A stretch of 34,018 nucleotides of DNA from Xanthobacteraceae bacterium (lineage in GTDB: Bacteria; Pseudomonadota; Alphaproteobacteria; Rhizobiales; Xanthobacteraceae): positions 1 through 34,018 of the forward strand of contig JASHQS010000204.1 of the NCBI GenBank assembly GCA_030038995.1, in the 5' to 3' direction. The notes under the pieces are model-generated. The model made no database searches. It saw only the letters and a program-made list of their open reading frames with translations, and was not told where the DNA came from. Both the position numbers and the translations under genes were made by a program. Shown here piece by piece: positions 14,875 to 22,969 of this stretch (the stretch's first letter is position 1; each line of letters opens with the position of its first letter).

Positions 14875-17121
14875 TCAATCGCCGCGCAAGGCCGGCGCTG
14901 CTTTCTGGTCGGCGGCCGCGGCGAGCGCGTCGTCGCGCCGGGCAGCGGGCCCGGTATCGAGACTGCCGAGCGTCGGGACGCGCGCCGGCTGCGCTGCAAG
15001 CGCGTGGTCGGCCTCATCGAGCAATTGCTCGAGATGCGTAAGAGCCTCCGTCGCCTTGCGCGTCAGCAGCGCGGGATGCGGCTCCTGGCTACCTTGAGGC
15101 GAGCCCTCCGCGACCGTCGCTACGTGTTGCGGAACCGGCAATCCGGGCAACTGCCGCAATTCCACGCCCTGATGCGCGTAGGTCATGATGTCATGCCACG
15201 TCATCGCCGGGAGCGAGCCGCCGACCATGTGTTTGGTGGCGGAAAAATCGTCGTTGCCCATCCAGACGGCGCCAACGAAATTTCCCGTGTAGCCGACGAA
15301 CCAGCCGTCCCGCCAATCGTTGGTGGTGCCGGTCTTGCCGCAGGTCGGGATGCCGTCGAGCTGGGCGCGCCGGCCGGTGCCGTTTTCGACCACCGAGTTC
15401 ATCATCTTGATCATGTCGAGCGCGACTTGCGGGCTGAGCACCTGGCGCGGCTTGGGACCGTCGCGGTCGAAGCGCCACACCAATTTGCCGGTGCCGGTGC
15501 GCACTTCGAGTGCGGCGTGCGGAACGACGGCCTTGCCGAGATTGGGGAAGGTGGCGTAGGCGATCGCGTGCTCGAGCGGAGTGACGGCGTCGGCGCCGAT
15601 CGGCAGCGAGGGCGTATCGGGCAGGGGCGTGATAATCCCCATGTTGCGCGCGGTCTGGACGATCTTGGCGCGGCCGATCTTGGCGTTGCCGTTGCCCAGC
15701 GCAATCGACAGCTTGACCGGAATGACGTTGATCGAACGGGTCAGGGCTTCGATCAGCGTGACCGGGCCGGAGAAGCTGTTTTCGTAATTGTGCGGGCACC
15801 AATTGCCGATGCATACCGGCGAATCGACGACGACCGAACTGGGCTTGTAGCCGTTGGCGAGCGCGGTGGCGTAGACGTACGGCTTGAACGAGGAGCCGGG
15901 CTGGCGCATGGCATCGGCGGCGCGGTTGAACTGGCTCTCGTCGTAGTCGCGCCCGCCGACCATGGCGTGGACCGCGCCGTCGAGATCGGCGATCACGACC
16001 GCGGCTTGGCTCGCGCCCCACTCGCGGCCGTGCTCGCGCAAATTGGTCTCCACGACCTGGTCGGCATAGCGTTGCAGATCCATGTCGAGTGCGGTGCGCA
16101 CCACGAAATAGCGGTCGGTCACGGATTTTGGAAAAGTATCGACGAGGCGGCGCATCTCGTCGAAAGCCCAGTCGAGATAATAGTTCGGCGCCTCGTCCTC
16201 GCGGCGGGCGATCGGGGTCGCCGGATGGCGGCGAGCGCCGTACACTTGGCCTTCGGTCATGAAGCCGGCATCGACCAGGTTGTCGAGCACGACGTTGGCG
16301 CGGGCCCGCGCCGCCGGCAGATTGACCAGCGGCGAGAATTTCACCGGCGCCTTGAACATCCCGGCGAGCATCGCCGCCTCGGGCAGCGTCACGTCGCGCA
16401 CCGACTTGCCGAAGTAATATTCAGCGGCCGCGTCGACGCCGAAGGCGCCGCCGCCGAGATAGGCGCGGTCGAGATAGAGCTTGAGAATCTGGTTCTTGGT
16501 CAGGTGCGCCTCGAGCCAGCCGGCGAGGAAGGCTTCGTTGATCTTGCGCGTGTACGTGCGCTCGTTGGAGAGGAACAGGTTCTTGGCGAGCTGCTGGGTG
16601 ATGGTCGAGCCGCCCTGCACCACGCCGCCGGCCTGCGCGTTGGTGATCATGGCGCGAAAGGTGCCGGGAACATCGATGCCGAAATGCTCGTAGAAGCGGC
16701 GGTCCTCCGTCGCCAGCACCGCCTTGATCAACGGGTCGGGCATTTCGTCGAGCGGCACCGAGTCGTTGTGCTTGATGCCGCGGGTGCCGATCTTGTTGCC
16801 GTAACGGTCGAGGAAAGTGACGGCGAGGTCCGATTTCTTCAGCCAGTCGCCCTCTGAGGTCTGGCGGTAAGCGGGCAGCGAGAGCGACAGCAGCAGCAAG
16901 AGCCCGCCCATGCCAAGCGTCGCGGCCTCCGACAGCGGCTCGATGAGAATCCAGCGGCGCCAGCCGGCGACGTGGAAACGGTCCATCGCAGTGGTGAAGC
17001 GCTCGTAGCTTTCGCGCGCCCATTTGCCGCTCTGGAACACCGCGAAATCGATGCGGGCGTCGATATCGAGCAGCAGCCGCTTGAATTTCGGCCGCCAGTT
17101 GTCGCCCGGATCGGGAAACAT
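14875..17121 (-). CDS. PBP1A-type bifunctional peptidoglycan synthase
   Basis: 748 residues from ATG 17121; a GTG three codons upstream (17130) is an alternative. A cytoplasmic leader of about 65 residues precedes one membrane helix (about 66-84). The glycosyltransferase (GT51) domain has catalytic Glu139 in LATEDRRFYEHFGID and the lipid-II motif QGGSTITQQLAKNLFLS. The transpeptidase domain has Ser410 (SSFK), SIN at 463-465 and KTG at 596-598, so both activities look intact. The protein polymerises glycan strands and cross-links stem peptides in the periplasm. The last ~100 residues are a less ordered tail. The unusually long N-terminal cytoplasmic part is a trait of Hyphomicrobiales class A PBPs. 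First gene of the PBP-DUF1214-DUF1254 operon. Confidence 0.95.
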   Translation of the reverse strand: MFPDPGDNWRPKFKRLLLDIDARIDFAVFQSGKWARESYERFTTAMDRFHVAGWRRWILIEPLSEAATLGMGGLLLLLSLSLPAYRQTSEGDWLKKSDLAVTFLDRYGNKIGTRGIKHNDSVPLDEMPDPLIKAVLATEDRRFYEHFGIDVPGTFRAMITNAQAGGVVQGGSTITQQLAKNLFLSNERTYTRKINEAFLAGWLEAHLTKNQILKLYLDRAYLGGGAFGVDAAAEYYFGKSVRDVTLPEAAMLAGMFKAPVKFSPLVNLPAARARANVVLDNLVDAGFMTEGQVYGARRHPATPIARREDEAPNYYLDWAFDEMRRLVDTFPKSVTDRYFVVRTALDMDLQRYADQVVETNLREHGREWGASQAAVVIADLDGAVHAMVGGRDYDESQFNRAADAMRQPGSSFKPYVYATALANGYKPSSVVVDSPVCIGNWCPHNYENSFSGPVTLIEALTRSINVIPVKLSIALGNGNAKIGRAKIVQTARNMGIITPLPDTPSLPIGADAVTPLEHAIAYATFPNLGKAVVPHAALEVRTGTGKLVWRFDRDGPKPRQVLSPQVALDMIKMMNSVVENGTGRRAQLDGIPTCGKTGTTNDWRDGWFVGYTGNFVGAVWMGNDDFSATKHMVGGSLPAMTWHDIMTYAHQGVELRQLPGLPVPQHVATVAEGSPQGSQEPHPALLTRKATEALTHLEQLLDEADHALAAQPARVPTLGSLDTGPAARRDDALAAAADQKAAPALRGD

Positions 17122-17367
17122 GTCGGTCACGATTGCACGCTCCGGATACGGGCTCCGCGCTGGGACCTCTTGTTTAGCCGACAAAGGCTTTCGCGACCAG
17201 GATTTACCCGCTCGCACCGAGGCGGCCAACGTCTAACCGCCATATGGTGAATGGAAATAGGGGGCAAATTTGGCTTGGAGATCGTTGGCATCGCGGCTAT
17301 TCGACCGCACATGACGGATGGACGAGCGCGAAATCAGGCCTTGGGTCAGGATTCGGCCGGAAACAAG

Positions 17368-17877
17368 ATGGCAACCGACGACAAACAACGCGGCGGCGCC
17401 GATGACGTTCCGTTCTGGCAGCGCAAGTCGTTGGCGGAGATGACGGATTCGGAGTGGGAAAGCCTGTGCGATGGCTGCGGCAGATGCTGCCTGAACAAGC
17501 TCGAGGAGGAGGGCACCGACCGCACCTTTTATACCGACGTCGGCTGTCGGCTGCTCGACGGCCAGACCTGCCGCTGCCGCGATTATGCCCACCGCCTGGA
17601 GCAGGTCGACGATTGTGTGCGGCTGACGCCCGAAAGCCTCAAAACCATCACCTGGCTGCCGCCGTCCTGCGCCTACGTGCTGCTCGCGGAGGGCAAGGAT
17701 CTTTATTGGTGGCATCCGCTGGTATCGGGTGATCCGGAGACCGTACACATAGCCGGGGTGTCCGTGCGCGGCCGTGTCGGCGCCAGCGAAACGCAGGTGC
17801 CCGACGAGATGCTGGAAGATCACATCGTGAGCTGGCCGCTGCGGCTATCCAAGCGGGCGCGGGGCGCGCGGCGTTGA
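17368..17877 (+). CDS. YcgN-family (UPF0260) cysteine-cluster protein
   Basis: 169 residues from ATG 17368 with GGAAACAAG upstream; in-frame ATGs at 17311 and 17251 would give leaders not expected in the family. The core is [54 protein letters not shown] and [10 protein letters not shown], the Cys-rich pattern that probably binds a metal or Fe-S cluster. It is cytoplasmic and of unknown function. It is divergent from the PBP gene. Confidence 0.9.
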   Translation: MATDDKQRGGADDVPFWQRKSLAEMTDSEWESLCDGCGRCCLNKLEEEGTDRTFYTDVGCRLLDGQTCRCRDYAHRLEQVDDCVRLTPESLKTITWLPPSCAYVLLAEGKDLYWWHPLVSGDPETVHIAGVSVRGRVGASETQVPDEMLEDHIVSWPLRLSKRARGARR

Positions 17878-17893
17878 ACTCATAACAGCGCAG

Positions 17894-18411
17894 TCAGGCG
17901 GCTTCCGGCATATGGCGTCCAAGCAAGCGAAGCGAATCCTCGATCGCGGCGCGGCTGCGTGCAATATGTTCGCGCTTCGCAAGCCGCCGGCGCATGGCGG
18001 CAAGCGCCTGCCGATCCAGGCTCGGCGATGGCTGAAGGCCGCTGGCCGAGGCTACGCAACAACATGGCCCAGCGATGGAGGGGGCGAATCGAGCTCGGCG
18101 ACCATCCGGCCCGCAAGCACGCGCCGTTCCATCTCGACCCGGTGTCGGGCCGCGGTAAACGGAGTTCGCAACGGTTCGCGGCGCTGCGCCTCCACCGCGA
18201 GGATCTGCCGACGGAGTTCGACGAAGGTTTGGTCCGCCGTTGATTTCGCGCTGCTGCTCGGCCGGTTCGATGTTTCGATGCCGAGGCGCTCATAAAGCGC
18301 CGCACTGAAATCATTGACCAGCGCCGCGGCGCGTGCACTGCGCTCATCGCCGCAGCACTGCCCGCCGGCAATCTGCTCAAGTTTTGCCAACAAACCGGCG
18401 ATTTCGTGCAT
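17894..18411 (-). pseudogene. Small helical hypothetical gene, apparently split by a frameshift
   Basis: On the minus strand an ATG at 18411 opens a 119-codon frame (MHEIAGLLAKLEQIAGGQCC, VNDFSAALYERLG, FVELRRQILAVEAQRRE, RRVLAGRMVAEL) that ends with TAG at 18052. Codon third positions look coding. Directly after it, in another frame, comes LDRQALAAMRRRLAKREHIA, then AIEDSLRLLGRHMPEAA and TGA at 17894. Both parts are charged and helical and make most sense as one protein of about 170 residues broken near 18050-18080. Alternatives are two overlapping small genes or a sequencing error. I do not recognise the family. A GTG eight codons upstream is another possible start. Confidence 0.5.
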
Positions 18412-18490
18412 CGCTGCGCAGGCCCCACACTTCACCGCAACAATGCCGGGCTGAATGTGCGGTTTCCGCGCCTGCCGATTTCGCGTAGGT

Positions 18491-18712
18491 ATGTTTAAGG
18501 AGCTGTTACGCGCGACGCCGACTTCGCATGGCTGTGGCACTTGCAGTCCGCGCGGCCGCCTCGGCTGCCGCCGGCGTGCCCCCCTCGCAAAAATGGCAGC
18601 CAGCCTTGCAATCGAGGCGGTTGCATTGCCGCGCCGCGCCGGCCAAGTGGAGGTAATTGCGCGCAAAGCTATTGCTCGCCCTGGCTCCGTGGACGTTGTC
18701 AGCCGAAAATGA
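18491..18712 (+). CDS. Possible small ORF coupled to the MFS gene
   Basis: A 73-codon frame from ATG 18491 (MFKELLRATPTSHGCGTC) ends with VIARKAIARPGSVDVVSRK and a TGA that overlaps the MFS ATG as ATGA (18709-18712). The overlap and the orderly second half suggest translation. The first half is Arg/Cys-rich and unlike known proteins, and the ribosome site is weak. It could be a leader peptide or chance. Apart from it the 297 bp before the MFS gene hold no other feature I can support. Confidence 0.25.
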   Translation: MFKELLRATPTSHGCGTCSPRGRLGCRRRAPLAKMAASLAIEAVALPRRAGQVEVIARKAIARPGSVDVVSRK

Positions 18713-20292
18713 CCAGCGAAGCGCCCTTCAGGCATGCTGCCGGCGTCGCCATCGATTCCATGCGCGGACCGGCGCGGCCTGCGCGCACGCAGCCTGGCAT
18801 GGCGGAACCGGTCGACGGGGATGGGTTGGCGCACGAACCGGCGCGCGCCGCGCCGCTCGATCATGCCACCGTCCGCGCCATTGTCGCCGGCATCATGCTC
18901 GCCATGTTCCTGTCGGCGCTGGAACAGACCATCGTCGCACCGGCGCTGCCGGCCATCGGCAAGAGTTTGGGCGACGTCGATGACCTGTCCTGGGTCATCA
19001 CCGCCTATCTGCTGGCGTTGACGGCGACCACGCCGCTGTTCGGCAAACTCTCGGACATCTACGGCCGCCGCGCCATTCTTCTGCTCGCCATCGGCATTTT
19101 CATTCTCGGCTCGATCGCCTGCGCGCTGGCGCCGAGCCTTTGGGCGCTGGTACTCTCCCGCGGGTTGCAGGGCATCGGTGGCGGCGGCCTGTTGCCGATC
19201 GCCCAGACCATCATCGCCGACATGCTGTCGCCGCGCGAACGGCCAGTGGTGCAGGGCCGCACCTCGATCATGTTCATGAGCGCCAGCATTTTGGGTCCGG
19301 TGCTCGGCGGCCTCTTGACCGACCATTTGCACTGGTCGTTCATTTTCTGGATCAACGTGCCGCTCGGCGGCGTCGCGCTGGTCATGACCGAGCGCGCGTT
19401 GCGTCGCCTGCCGCGCAACGACCGGCCGCACCGGCTCGACGTGGTCGGCGCAGTGCTGATGGTCGGCGCGGCGCTGGCGCTGATGCTGGCACTGAGCCTG
19501 GGCGGCACGCATTATTCGTGGAGTTCAGGGCGCATGATTGCGCTGCTTGCCTGTTCCGCCGCGCTGTGGGCGTTGTTCGCGCTGCGGCTATTGTCGGCGC
19601 GCGAACCGTTCATCCCATTGGCGATCCTGCATGGGCGCGTCACCAGCGCCATGACCGTCGCGGCGTTCTTTGCGATCGGCACGGTGATCGGCATCACCAT
19701 CTACATGCCGCTGTACTGCCAGACCGTGCTCGGCGTCTCGGCGAGCTTCTCCGGGCTGGCGCTGATTGCCTATATGGGCGGCGCCACGCTCGGCTCGCTG
19801 GTCTCGACCAGGTTCATCGTGCGCATCAGGCATTACATGCGGGTGCCGCTTGGCGGGCTGGTCGTCGCGGTGATCATGCTCGCCGTACTGGCCGTCAATC
19901 CGGCCGCCCACACCTTCCCCGAGGTGGTCGGCCTTCTGTTCGTGATCGGCTGCGGACTGGGGCCGATGTATCCGGTCAGCACCATCGTGATGCAGAACGT
20001 GGTGAAGCCGCATCAGCTCGGCACCGCGACCGGCACGCTGAATTTTTTCCGCACGCTCGGCGGCGCCATCGTCGTTGCCGTCTTCGGCGCCATCGTGTTG
20101 GGCGGCGTTGCCGAAGGCCCGGTGATGACGCTCGACAAGCTTGCCGCTGGACGCGGCGATCTGGGCCCGGCATTTCACTGGGTGTTCATCGCCGCCGCGG
20201 TCTGCCTCGGCATCTCGTTCTGCTGCTTGTTGGCGGTCGAGGAACGGCCGCTGCACGGGCCGCTGCGCGCCGCTGCGAGCGCCGCGGACTAA
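18709..20292 (+). CDS. MFS multidrug efflux transporter, DHA2 (EmrB/QacA) type
   Basis: 527 residues from ATG 18709; ATGs at 18760 and 18799 are alternatives because the first ~50 residues are a non-conserved cytoplasmic leader. About 14 membrane helices are expected. Motif D1 region LSALEQTIVAPALPAIG, motif A GKLSDIYGRR, the FQG-like block LSRGLQGIGGGGLLPIAQTI and motif C GPVLGGLL mark the drug:H+ antiporter-2 family. It would export hydrophobic compounds using proton motive force. No adjacent TetR/MarR repressor or EmrA-like adaptor is present, so substrate and regulation are unknown. It converges on the thiamine-diphosphate enzyme with a 14-bp gap. Confidence 0.92.
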   Translation: MTSEAPFRHAAGVAIDSMRGPARPARTQPGMAEPVDGDGLAHEPARAAPLDHATVRAIVAGIMLAMFLSALEQTIVAPALPAIGKSLGDVDDLSWVITAYLLALTATTPLFGKLSDIYGRRAILLLAIGIFILGSIACALAPSLWALVLSRGLQGIGGGGLLPIAQTIIADMLSPRERPVVQGRTSIMFMSASILGPVLGGLLTDHLHWSFIFWINVPLGGVALVMTERALRRLPRNDRPHRLDVVGAVLMVGAALALMLALSLGGTHYSWSSGRMIALLACSAALWALFALRLLSAREPFIPLAILHGRVTSAMTVAAFFAIGTVIGITIYMPLYCQTVLGVSASFSGLALIAYMGGATLGSLVSTRFIVRIRHYMRVPLGGLVVAVIMLAVLAVNPAAHTFPEVVGLLFVIGCGLGPMYPVSTIVMQNVVKPHQLGTATGTLNFFRTLGGAIVVAVFGAIVLGGVAEGPVMTLDKLAAGRGDLGPAFHWVFIAAAVCLGISFCCLLAVEERPLHGPLRAAASAAD

Positions 20293-20306
20293 TTCGCTGG
20301 AAATCC

Positions 20307-21989
20307 TCACATATTGCCGTGGCCGCGCTTGATGGTCTGGCGGATTATCGGTGCTGTGACCTGATCCGAAATCTGGATATTCCAGATTTCACTGTCGCCC
20401 TGCGCGGCGAAGTCGGCGAACAGCTTTGGGATGACCGACACGTCGCGTATCTCGTGGCCGCGCAGGCCGAAGCCGCGGGCGATGTTTTCAAGCGCGGGCC
20501 GGCCGAACACAGCCAAGCTGTCGTCGAGGCCGTCGGCGCGCAGCTTGTGAAACTCCGAGCCGTAGCCGCCGTCGTTCATCGCGCAGATCAGGATGCGAAA
20601 GCCTTGACGCTTGAGCGTCTCGAGTTCCTGGATATGGAACAAGAGTCCACCGTCGCCTTCGAACAGCACGATCTTGCCGTCGTGGCCCTGCCAGCGCGCA
20701 GCCGCAACCCCGAGCGCATACGACAGGCCGTTGCCGACCGCGCCGAATTCCCGGACCGTCGTGTAGCGCTCCGCCGGCCGCCCGCGCATCTGGGTGTTGA
20801 AATAGGCCTGATGGCCGCCGCCGACGACGATGTCCCAATCCTTCGGAATGACCATGTCGAGGGCCCGGATCGCCTCGCGCGGATCCAGAAGCCCGGGCGC
20901 GATGGCGAACGGCATGGAGTCCGCCGGCTCGGTCGCGATGCGATGCGCGAGTTCTTTCGAGCGTATCGCCGCCGCCGTCGGTTTGCCAACGCCAAACTTC
21001 TTGTCGAGGCCGGCGAGGATGGCCTCGACGCCGACGAGCGCATCCGATCTGACGTAGATGTCGGCGGCCTTCTGCCCATCGCGCAAGCCGCGCGGCGCAT
21101 CGTCGAGCTGAATCTTGCAGGCCTTTCCCCAGTAGTGCCCGCCACCGACGTAGTAGGATAGGCTCGTTCCGACCGCGAGCACGACGTCAGCGGACTCGTA
21201 CATCTCTCTGCCCAATGACGTGAAGTAGCTGCCGGTGGTGCCGAGCCCGAACGGATGGTCGTGGAAAAGGCCGCGCGCGGGCAGCGTGTTGGAGAGCAAG
21301 GCGCCGCAGCGATCGGCGAGCTTGATCACCGCATCGCGCGCGCCGGACCACAGCACGCCGCGGCCACCGAGGATGATCGGCCGCTTGGCCGCGGCCAAGT
21401 GCTCGACGGCCTCGGCCACGAGCTGCGGATCGGGCTGCATGCGCCCGACCTTGGGCTGGTACATCGCCGAGGTCTCGTAGGGCTGGTTGGCCATGTATTC
21501 GACCTTCTGCAGGTCGTAAGGAATGCCCAGCACCACGGGGCGCCGCTCGTACTTGGCGACGTGGAAGGCCTCGCGCACGTAGTCCATCATGCGCGGCACG
21601 CTGTGCGCGGCGATGTAATGCGCCCCGGTCGCGGCCACCAGCGGCGCCTGGTCGATGTATTGGTTGTAGAACTTGGCGTTGATCGGCGCCTCGCCGGCGA
21701 ACACCACAATCGGCAGGCGGGCGCGCACCGCGGCCGGCAGCGCCGTCATCAACTGGGTCACGCCGGGGCCGCACGTGACCGAGGCAACCGCGAGCTTGCC
21801 GGTTGCTACATTGTAGGCTGTCGCCGCCGCTGCGGTAACGTGCTCGTGCCTGACGTGGACGGTATGCACGCCCGGCAGTTTGGCAAAGGCGGTGGACCAG
21901 TGCATGTTGCCGTCGCCCATCAGGACGAACTGCGTATCGACTCCCTCCGCAAGAAACGCTTCTGCGAGGGCTTCGTAGAGTTTGGGCAT
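20307..21989 (-). CDS. Thiamine-diphosphate-dependent enzyme (acetolactate synthase large-subunit-like)
   Basis: 560 residues from ATG 21989 (MPKLYEALAEAFLAEGVDTQ), the normal family start; the open frame continues to 22370 but is not protein-like there. The three domains of the POX/ALS superfamily are visible. The N-terminal Pyr domain has activating Glu49 in HVRHEHVTAAAATAYN. The middle domain includes PIILGGRGVLWSGA. The C-terminal PP domain has the GDGG...N cofactor motif (FEGDGGLLFHIQ to CAMNDGGYGSEFH). It should cleave or form a C-C bond next to a keto group. No small regulatory subunit gene is adjacent, so true acetolactate synthase is unlikely. A decarboxylase or lyase of unknown substrate is more probable. 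Confidence 0.88.
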   Translation of the reverse strand: MPKLYEALAEAFLAEGVDTQFVLMGDGNMHWSTAFAKLPGVHTVHVRHEHVTAAAATAYNVATGKLAVASVTCGPGVTQLMTALPAAVRARLPIVVFAGEAPINAKFYNQYIDQAPLVAATGAHYIAAHSVPRMMDYVREAFHVAKYERRPVVLGIPYDLQKVEYMANQPYETSAMYQPKVGRMQPDPQLVAEAVEHLAAAKRPIILGGRGVLWSGARDAVIKLADRCGALLSNTLPARGLFHDHPFGLGTTGSYFTSLGREMYESADVVLAVGTSLSYYVGGGHYWGKACKIQLDDAPRGLRDGQKAADIYVRSDALVGVEAILAGLDKKFGVGKPTAAAIRSKELAHRIATEPADSMPFAIAPGLLDPREAIRALDMVIPKDWDIVVGGGHQAYFNTQMRGRPAERYTTVREFGAVGNGLSYALGVAAARWQGHDGKIVLFEGDGGLLFHIQELETLKRQGFRILICAMNDGGYGSEFHKLRADGLDDSLAVFGRPALENIARGFGLRGHEIRDVSVIPKLFADFAAQGDSEIWNIQISDQVTAPIIRQTIKRGHGNM

Positions 21990-22184
21990 GGGCGGAGCGC
22001 CACTTGGATTATGAGGTGGTCTGGTACGCAACAAGCATGCCCGGCAACGCCCGGTCAATTGTTTGAGAGAGTGAAACAAACGGCTTTTACGGCCCGCGGC
22101 CAAGCGTAAGCCGCACCCCGGCTGCAGTGAAGAGCGCGCCGGCACAGGTGTTGGTAGCGCGCCGGCGCATGCCGGGGCACTCAT

Positions 22185-22335
22185 CGGCGCGGCGAAAATG
22201 CCGCGCCGCACGGGGCGTTGTCCCGAGAGGGGAACGGCGTTTCGGCCGGTGCGTTTTTCCTTTGGGCGGCGGTTTCGCATCCCTGACCGGCCGCCCAAAA
22301 GCCCCCGGCGGACTATCCTCCCGGTCTCGCCGGGG
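22185..22335. other. Cluster of three perfect stem-loops
   Basis: Stem 1: CGGCGCGGC (22185-22193) with GCCGCGCCG (22200-22208), loop GAAAAT. Stem 2: TTTGGGCGGC (22261-22270) with GCCGCCCAAA (22290-22299), 19-base loop. Stem 3: CCCCGGCG (22303-22310) with CGCCGGGG (22328-22335), 17-base loop. None is followed by a proper T tract on either strand, so they are not simple terminators. They could belong to a structured RNA or a long 5' leader. Confidence 0.4.
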
Positions 22336-22571
22336 AGCTTCTGCGTGCTTACGGCGCAAGCGCGAACCAAGTGCCCGCGCCGTCTCCATGATCCGGTCGC
22401 GATAGCGCGCGAGCGGCGTCACGCCGGTCAAGCTGCCGCAGCCCGCAGACTGCTTCGGCCCGGCCGACCGGTTCACCACGCCGATGGCGCCGCGGTTGAT
22501 CCGACGCACGGCATGACCTTGCGCCCTTCATATGCGGCATGTCGCGGGCGCGAGCTTGCCGCCGGACGGCC

Positions 22572-22588
22572 GTTCAGGCAGTGTTCAG
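22572..22588 (+). promoter_or_regulatory. Direct repeat GTTCAG-N5-GTTCAG, putative response-regulator operator
   Basis: GTTCAG occurs at 22572-22577 and 22583-22588, exactly 11 bp apart, ending 22 bases before the first ATG of the operon. Head-to-tail repeats with one-turn spacing are the standard operator form for OmpR/PhoB-family regulators, and the operon encodes one. GATAGG at 22598-22603 may be a weak -10 element. Autoregulation is inferred. Confidence 0.55.
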
Positions 22589-22610
22589 CACGCGTCCGAT
22601 AGGCAGCACC

Positions 22611-22952
22611 ATGCACAGCATTGCCCGAGCGACCATTGCGGCGCTGGCCGTGCTTACACTTGCAGCCGCGCGCGCGGAAGAACCGGCGCGGCCGCCGCAG
22701 TCCGGCGCCGTCTCGCCGCATGCCTGCCTCAATCAAAAAGAACGGCGCGCCGCCATCGACAGCGGAAAACTCGTTCATCTTGCCACCGCCATCCGCGCCG
22801 CCAAAAAGCGGATGCCGGGCACGGTCGTGCGCGCGCGGCTCTGCCGTGGCGGCGAGGGGCTCGTTTATGTGCTCACCGTGCTGGCGCGCGACGGCAAAGT
22901 GGCCCGATTGACGGTGGATGCCGTGAAGGGCACGCTGGTCGGGCAACGCTGA
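22611..22952 (+). CDS. Small exported PepSY-like protein, first gene of the two-component operon
   Basis: 113 residues. A Sec signal peptide (IARATIAALAVLTLAAARA, cut before EEPARPP) exports it to the periplasm. The mature part (about residues 42-112) has the helix-strand-strand form of a PepSY domain: LVHLATAIRAAKKRMPGTVV, then RARLCRGGEGLVYVLTVLA and GKVARLTVDAVKGTLVG. Two Cys (CLNQKE and RLCRGG) could pair. It is followed by the regulator gene after 17 bases. In Sinorhizobium meliloti a small periplasmic protein, FeuN, is encoded just before feuPQ and restrains that system. A similar inhibitory or ligand-sensing role is inferred here, not shown. Confidence 0.82.
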   Translation: MHSIARATIAALAVLTLAAARAEEPARPPQSGAVSPHACLNQKERRAAIDSGKLVHLATAIRAAKKRMPGTVVRARLCRGGEGLVYVLTVLARDGKVARLTVDAVKGTLVGQR

Positions 22953-22969
22953 AACGGAGCTAAAAATCC

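Larger units (their letters stand above)
21990..22610. other. 620-bp divergent gene-free stretch with several stem-loops
   Basis: It lies between the thiamine-diphosphate gene (minus) and the PepSY operon (plus). Open frames exist on both strands but are Arg/Pro-rich and unlike proteins. Three perfect hairpins cluster at 22185-22335 (annotated separately) and a direct repeat lies at 22572-22588. No TPP riboswitch consensus was seen. Confidence 0.55.

Noticed and set aside
14707-16857. A 716-codon open frame on the plus strand
   Set aside because: It is exactly antisense to the PBP1A gene, rich in His/Arg/Asp/Gly as expected from reversed high-GC codons, and has no domain; the PBP motifs on the other strand are unambiguous.
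18412-19512. Upstream extension of the minus-strand frame that ends at 18052
   Set aside because: This part is antisense to the MFS exporter and reads as shadow sequence; only the segment from 18411 downward looks like protein.
19140-21161. A 673-codon open frame spanning the MFS and thiamine-diphosphate genes
   Set aside because: It overlaps both real genes out of frame and its translation is Arg/Ala low-complexity.
22087-22602. Overlapping open frames on both strands in the gene-free stretch, one ending ALFTAAGVRLTLGRGP, recalling LysE-exporter tails
   Set aside because: Both are Arg/Pro-rich without a hydrophobic pattern; resemblance to a LysE C-terminus is too short to call a remnant.
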